Shown here: in pieces, positions 62,302 through 64,000 of the stretch
How the letters are laid out: the number at the start of each line of letters is the position of its first letter
Numbering within the stretch: the stretch's first letter is position 1
Assembly: GCF_016909495.1 (NCBI RefSeq)
Contig: NZ_JAFBFW010000006.1
Location: 124,001-188,000, forward strand
DNA from: Pantoea coffeiphila
Lineage (GTDB): Bacteria; Pseudomonadota; Gammaproteobacteria; Enterobacterales; Enterobacteriaceae
Reading direction: 5' to 3'
Length of the DNA: 64,000 nucleotides
Program-made: the position numbers and the translations under genes
The notes under the pieces: generated by a model
The model's database searches: none
Told to the model about the DNA's origin: nothing
The model's input: only the letters and a program-made list of their open reading frames with translations

Positions 62302-62321
62302 TAGTTCAATATATTGAACTA
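62302..62321. promoter_or_regulatory. Perfect 20-bp palindrome, candidate IclR operator
   Basis: TAGTTCAATATATTGAACTA is its own reverse complement over all 20 bases. It lies in the 71-bp gap between the divergent IclR and dehydrogenase genes, 17 bp before the latter's start. Size and position fit IclR-family sites. Confidence 0.75.
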
Positions 62322-62338
62322 AGCGAAAAGAGGAAGCT

Positions 62339-63793
62339 ATGATCAAGCTCAAGAATTCAGCACTGCTGCGTGACCGCTGCCTGATTAATGGAGAATGGAT
62401 TTCCGCCAGCGATGGTCGCGAGATTGAGGTAGATAATCCGGCCAGCGGCAAAATTATTGCCAGGGTGCCTTCGCTGACCGGCAGCGAGGCGGAAACCGCC
62501 ATCGCCGCCGCAAAAGCGGCACTACCCGGCTGGAGCCGCATGGCGGCGAAGGACAGAACCGCGATTCTTCGCCGCTGGTTTACGCTGATAGTTGAGAACG
62601 CAGACGATCTGGCCGCGCTGATGACCGCCGAGCAGGGTAAACCGCTGGCGGAAGCAAAGGGCGAAGCGCTGTACGCCGCCTCCTTCGTTGAATGGTTTGC
62701 GGAAGAAGCCAAACGTGTTTACGGCGAAACGGTTCCGGCACCCGGCACCGATAAACGCATCATCGTGATGAAGCAGCCGATCGGCGTCTGCGCAGCGATC
62801 ACCCCGTGGAACTTCCCGGCGGCAATGATTACCCGCAAAGCCGCTCCCGCTCTGGCGGCAGGCTGCACGATGATTGTCAAACCCGCCGAACAGACGCCGT
62901 TGACCGCGCTGGCGCTGGGTGTACTGGCCGAACAGGCTGGTATCCCTGCGGGCGTATTTCAGGTGATCACCGGTGATGCCAAAGAAATTGGCGGAGTACT
63001 CACCGCCAGCGCCACGGTAAGAAAACTCTCCTTCACCGGTTCGACGGAGGTGGGCCGGATTCTGATGGCGCAGTCGGCACCCACGATCAAAAAACTGTCG
63101 CTGGAGCTGGGCGGCAACGCGCCGTTTATCGTCTTTGACGATGCCGATCTGGATGCGGCCGTTGAGGGCGCGCTGGCGTCGAAATACCGCAATGCCGGCC
63201 AGACCTGCGTCTGCTCTAACCGCATATACGTTCAGTCCAGTGTCTATGATGCCTTCGCCGATAAGCTGGTGGCGCGCGTTGCGGCACTGGAAGTCGGGGA
63301 AGGTCATCAGCCGGGCGTCACTATCGGACCGTTGATTGACGCCAGCGCCGTTGAAAAAGTGGAAGATCATATCGCCGATGCGCTGGCTAAAGGGGCAAAA
63401 CTGCTGATTGGCGGGCAACGCCACGCGCTGGGGGCCACTTTTTATCAGCCGACGGTGCTGGCCGAAGCCAGCCAGCAAATGAAAATCGCCCGCGAGGAAA
63501 CCTTTGGGCCGGTTGCGCCGCTTTTCCGCTTTGAAACGGAAGAGGAGGTGATTGCCATGGCCAACGATACCGAATTTGGCCTGGCGGCTTACTTCTATAC
63601 CGAAAATGTTCGCCGCACCTGGCGGGTGGCCGAAGCGCTGGAGTACGGCATGGTGGGCCACAACAGCGGACTGATCTCCAATGAGGTTGCGCCGTTTGGT
63701 GGTGTGAAGCAGTCCGGGCTGGGGCGTGAAGGTTCCCACCACGGCATTGATGAGTATCTGGAAATTAAATATCTGTGCTCGGTCATCGCCTGA
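62339..63793 (+). CDS. NAD(P)-dependent succinate-semialdehyde dehydrogenase-type enzyme
   Basis: 484 residues, the GabD length. GabD-like stretches include LINGEWISASDGREIEVDNPASGKIIARVP, ITPWNFPAAMITRKAAPALAAGCTMIVKPAEQTPLTALAL and FTGSTEVGRILMAQSAPTIKKLSLELGGNAPFIVFDDADLDAAV with the Glu. Next are RNAGQTCVCSNRIYVQ with the catalytic Cys and EETFGPVAPLFRF. It is divergent from an IclR gene and followed after 28 bp by an iron alcohol dehydrogenase. The pair would suit oxidation of 4-hydroxybutyrate through succinate semialdehyde to succinate, which is inferred. Confidence 0.88.
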   Translation: MIKLKNSALLRDRCLINGEWISASDGREIEVDNPASGKIIARVPSLTGSEAETAIAAAKAALPGWSRMAAKDRTAILRRWFTLIVENADDLAALMTAEQGKPLAEAKGEALYAASFVEWFAEEAKRVYGETVPAPGTDKRIIVMKQPIGVCAAITPWNFPAAMITRKAAPALAAGCTMIVKPAEQTPLTALALGVLAEQAGIPAGVFQVITGDAKEIGGVLTASATVRKLSFTGSTEVGRILMAQSAPTIKKLSLELGGNAPFIVFDDADLDAAVEGALASKYRNAGQTCVCSNRIYVQSSVYDAFADKLVARVAALEVGEGHQPGVTIGPLIDASAVEKVEDHIADALAKGAKLLIGGQRHALGATFYQPTVLAEASQQMKIAREETFGPVAPLFRFETEEEVIAMANDTEFGLAAYFYTENVRRTWRVAEALEYGMVGHNSGLISNEVAPFGGVKQSGLGREGSHHGIDEYLEIKYLCSVIA

Positions 63794-63821
63794 GCATGCC
63801 CGTTACCTGAGAGGAGGAATA

Positions 63822-64000
63822 ATGTCTATCAATCCATTTGAGTTCCGCACCGTGCCCTCCATTGAGGTGAAATGGGGAGGTGCACAGGATCTGGGTACGA
63901 TCGTTGCGGCGCGGTTCAAGGCGCGAAACGCCCTGCTGGTAACCGATGCCGGGCTGATTAAGGCCGGGCTGATTGCGCCTATTGAAGCTTCGCTAAAAAG
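63822..64000 (+). CDS. Iron-containing alcohol dehydrogenase, N-terminal part (cut by window end)
   Basis: 59 residues are visible from the ATG at 63822, with GAGGAGG upstream: MSINPFEFRTVPSIEVKWGG then AQDLGTIVAARFKARNALLVTDAGLIKAGLIAPIEASLK. This is the start of a group III Fe-ADH (F.P..I.FG-type opening and LLVTD.GL...G). The metal site lies beyond the window. It belongs to the operon with the semialdehyde dehydrogenase and probably makes the semialdehyde from an alcohol. Confidence 0.82.
   Translation, partial: MSINPFEFRTVPSIEVKWGGAQDLGTIVAARFKARNALLVTDAGLIKAGLIAPIEASLK

Noticed and set aside
62522..63742. 406-codon open frame on the minus strand
   Set aside because: It is a shadow of the semialdehyde dehydrogenase gene on the other strand.

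Overview
The window looks like a chromosomal accessory (catabolic) stretch from a plant- or soil-associated gammaproteobacterium, most likely an Enterobacterales member of the Erwinia/Pantoea/Pectobacterium type. The reasons are moderately high GC, E. coli-like Shine-Dalgarno sites, CRP boxes of the TGTGA-N6-TCACA type, and the families present (FucP-type MFS, YeiH, Gcd, GPH symporter, Fsr, ParDE). The genus is an inference; there is no rRNA, tRNA or core housekeeping gene to anchor it. No IS element, phage gene or CRISPR array was seen.

Layout. (1) 1-8.8 kb: two mirrored sugar-oxidation modules, each a GMC oxidoreductase plus a FucP-like permease, one with an FAD dehydrogenase and the other with a Gfo/Idh/MocA gene that carries an in-frame amber stop. 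An AraC regulator with a cupin domain lies beside them. (2) 8.9-9.5 kb: a DJ-1/PfpI protein. (3) 9.7-20.6 kb: a C3-sulfonate regulon. It has a YeiH-type exporter, a GntR/UTRA regulator, an operon for sulfolactate (suyAB, a DctA-like carrier, an Ldh/ComC-type dehydrogenase) and a divergent operon hpsN-hpsO-MFS-hpsP. Together they predict 2,3-dihydroxypropane-1-sulfonate -> 3-sulfolactate -> pyruvate + sulfite, with sulfite exported. A shared operator lies in front of the transcription units. (4) 20.6-21.5 kb: gene debris (glycerate kinase and LysR fragments) and a ParDE pair. (5) 21.8-35 kb: carbohydrate genes. These are an AraC regulator, a TIM-barrel isomerase and IolG-like dehydrogenase divergent from a sugar porter, a TetR regulator, then a SorC-controlled regulon (two-subunit transketolase, FGGY kinase, cytoplasmic glycoside hydrolase, GPH symporter) tied together by TGAATA-N2-TATTCA operators. 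(6) 35.2-35.7 kb: a second toxin-antitoxin pair. (7) 35.8-39.7 kb: an omega-amino acid (beta-alanine-like) transaminase and a CoA-acylating semialdehyde dehydrogenase, with a divergent LysR regulator.

(8) 39.9-50.1 kb: a hydroxyproline-type catabolic operon (polar amino acid ABC transporter, DapA-like deaminase, FAD amino acid oxidase, aldehyde dehydrogenase, proline-racemase-family epimerase, GntR/FCD regulator), followed by two short-chain dehydrogenases. (9) 50.4-52.8 kb: a membrane PQQ glucose dehydrogenase. Its promoter and downstream operator closely copy those of the hydroxyproline operon 10.5 kb away. (10) 52.9-58 kb: an 8.7-copy 9-bp tandem repeat, an Fsr-like efflux pump, DoxX, a nitronate monooxygenase-like enzyme, and an EamA exporter divergent from an Lrp regulator. 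(11) 58-64 kb: a frameshifted choline-dehydrogenase-like GMC gene, an NCS1 permease, and an IclR regulator with a perfect 20-bp palindrome divergent from a succinate-semialdehyde-type dehydrogenase and an iron alcohol dehydrogenase cut by the window end.

The overall picture is a bacterium stocked with inducible uptake-plus-oxidation cassettes for plant-derived carbon (sulfoquinovose breakdown products, cell-wall hydroxyproline, branched or unusual sugars). Several cassettes show decay (amber codon, homopolymer frameshift, gene fragments).
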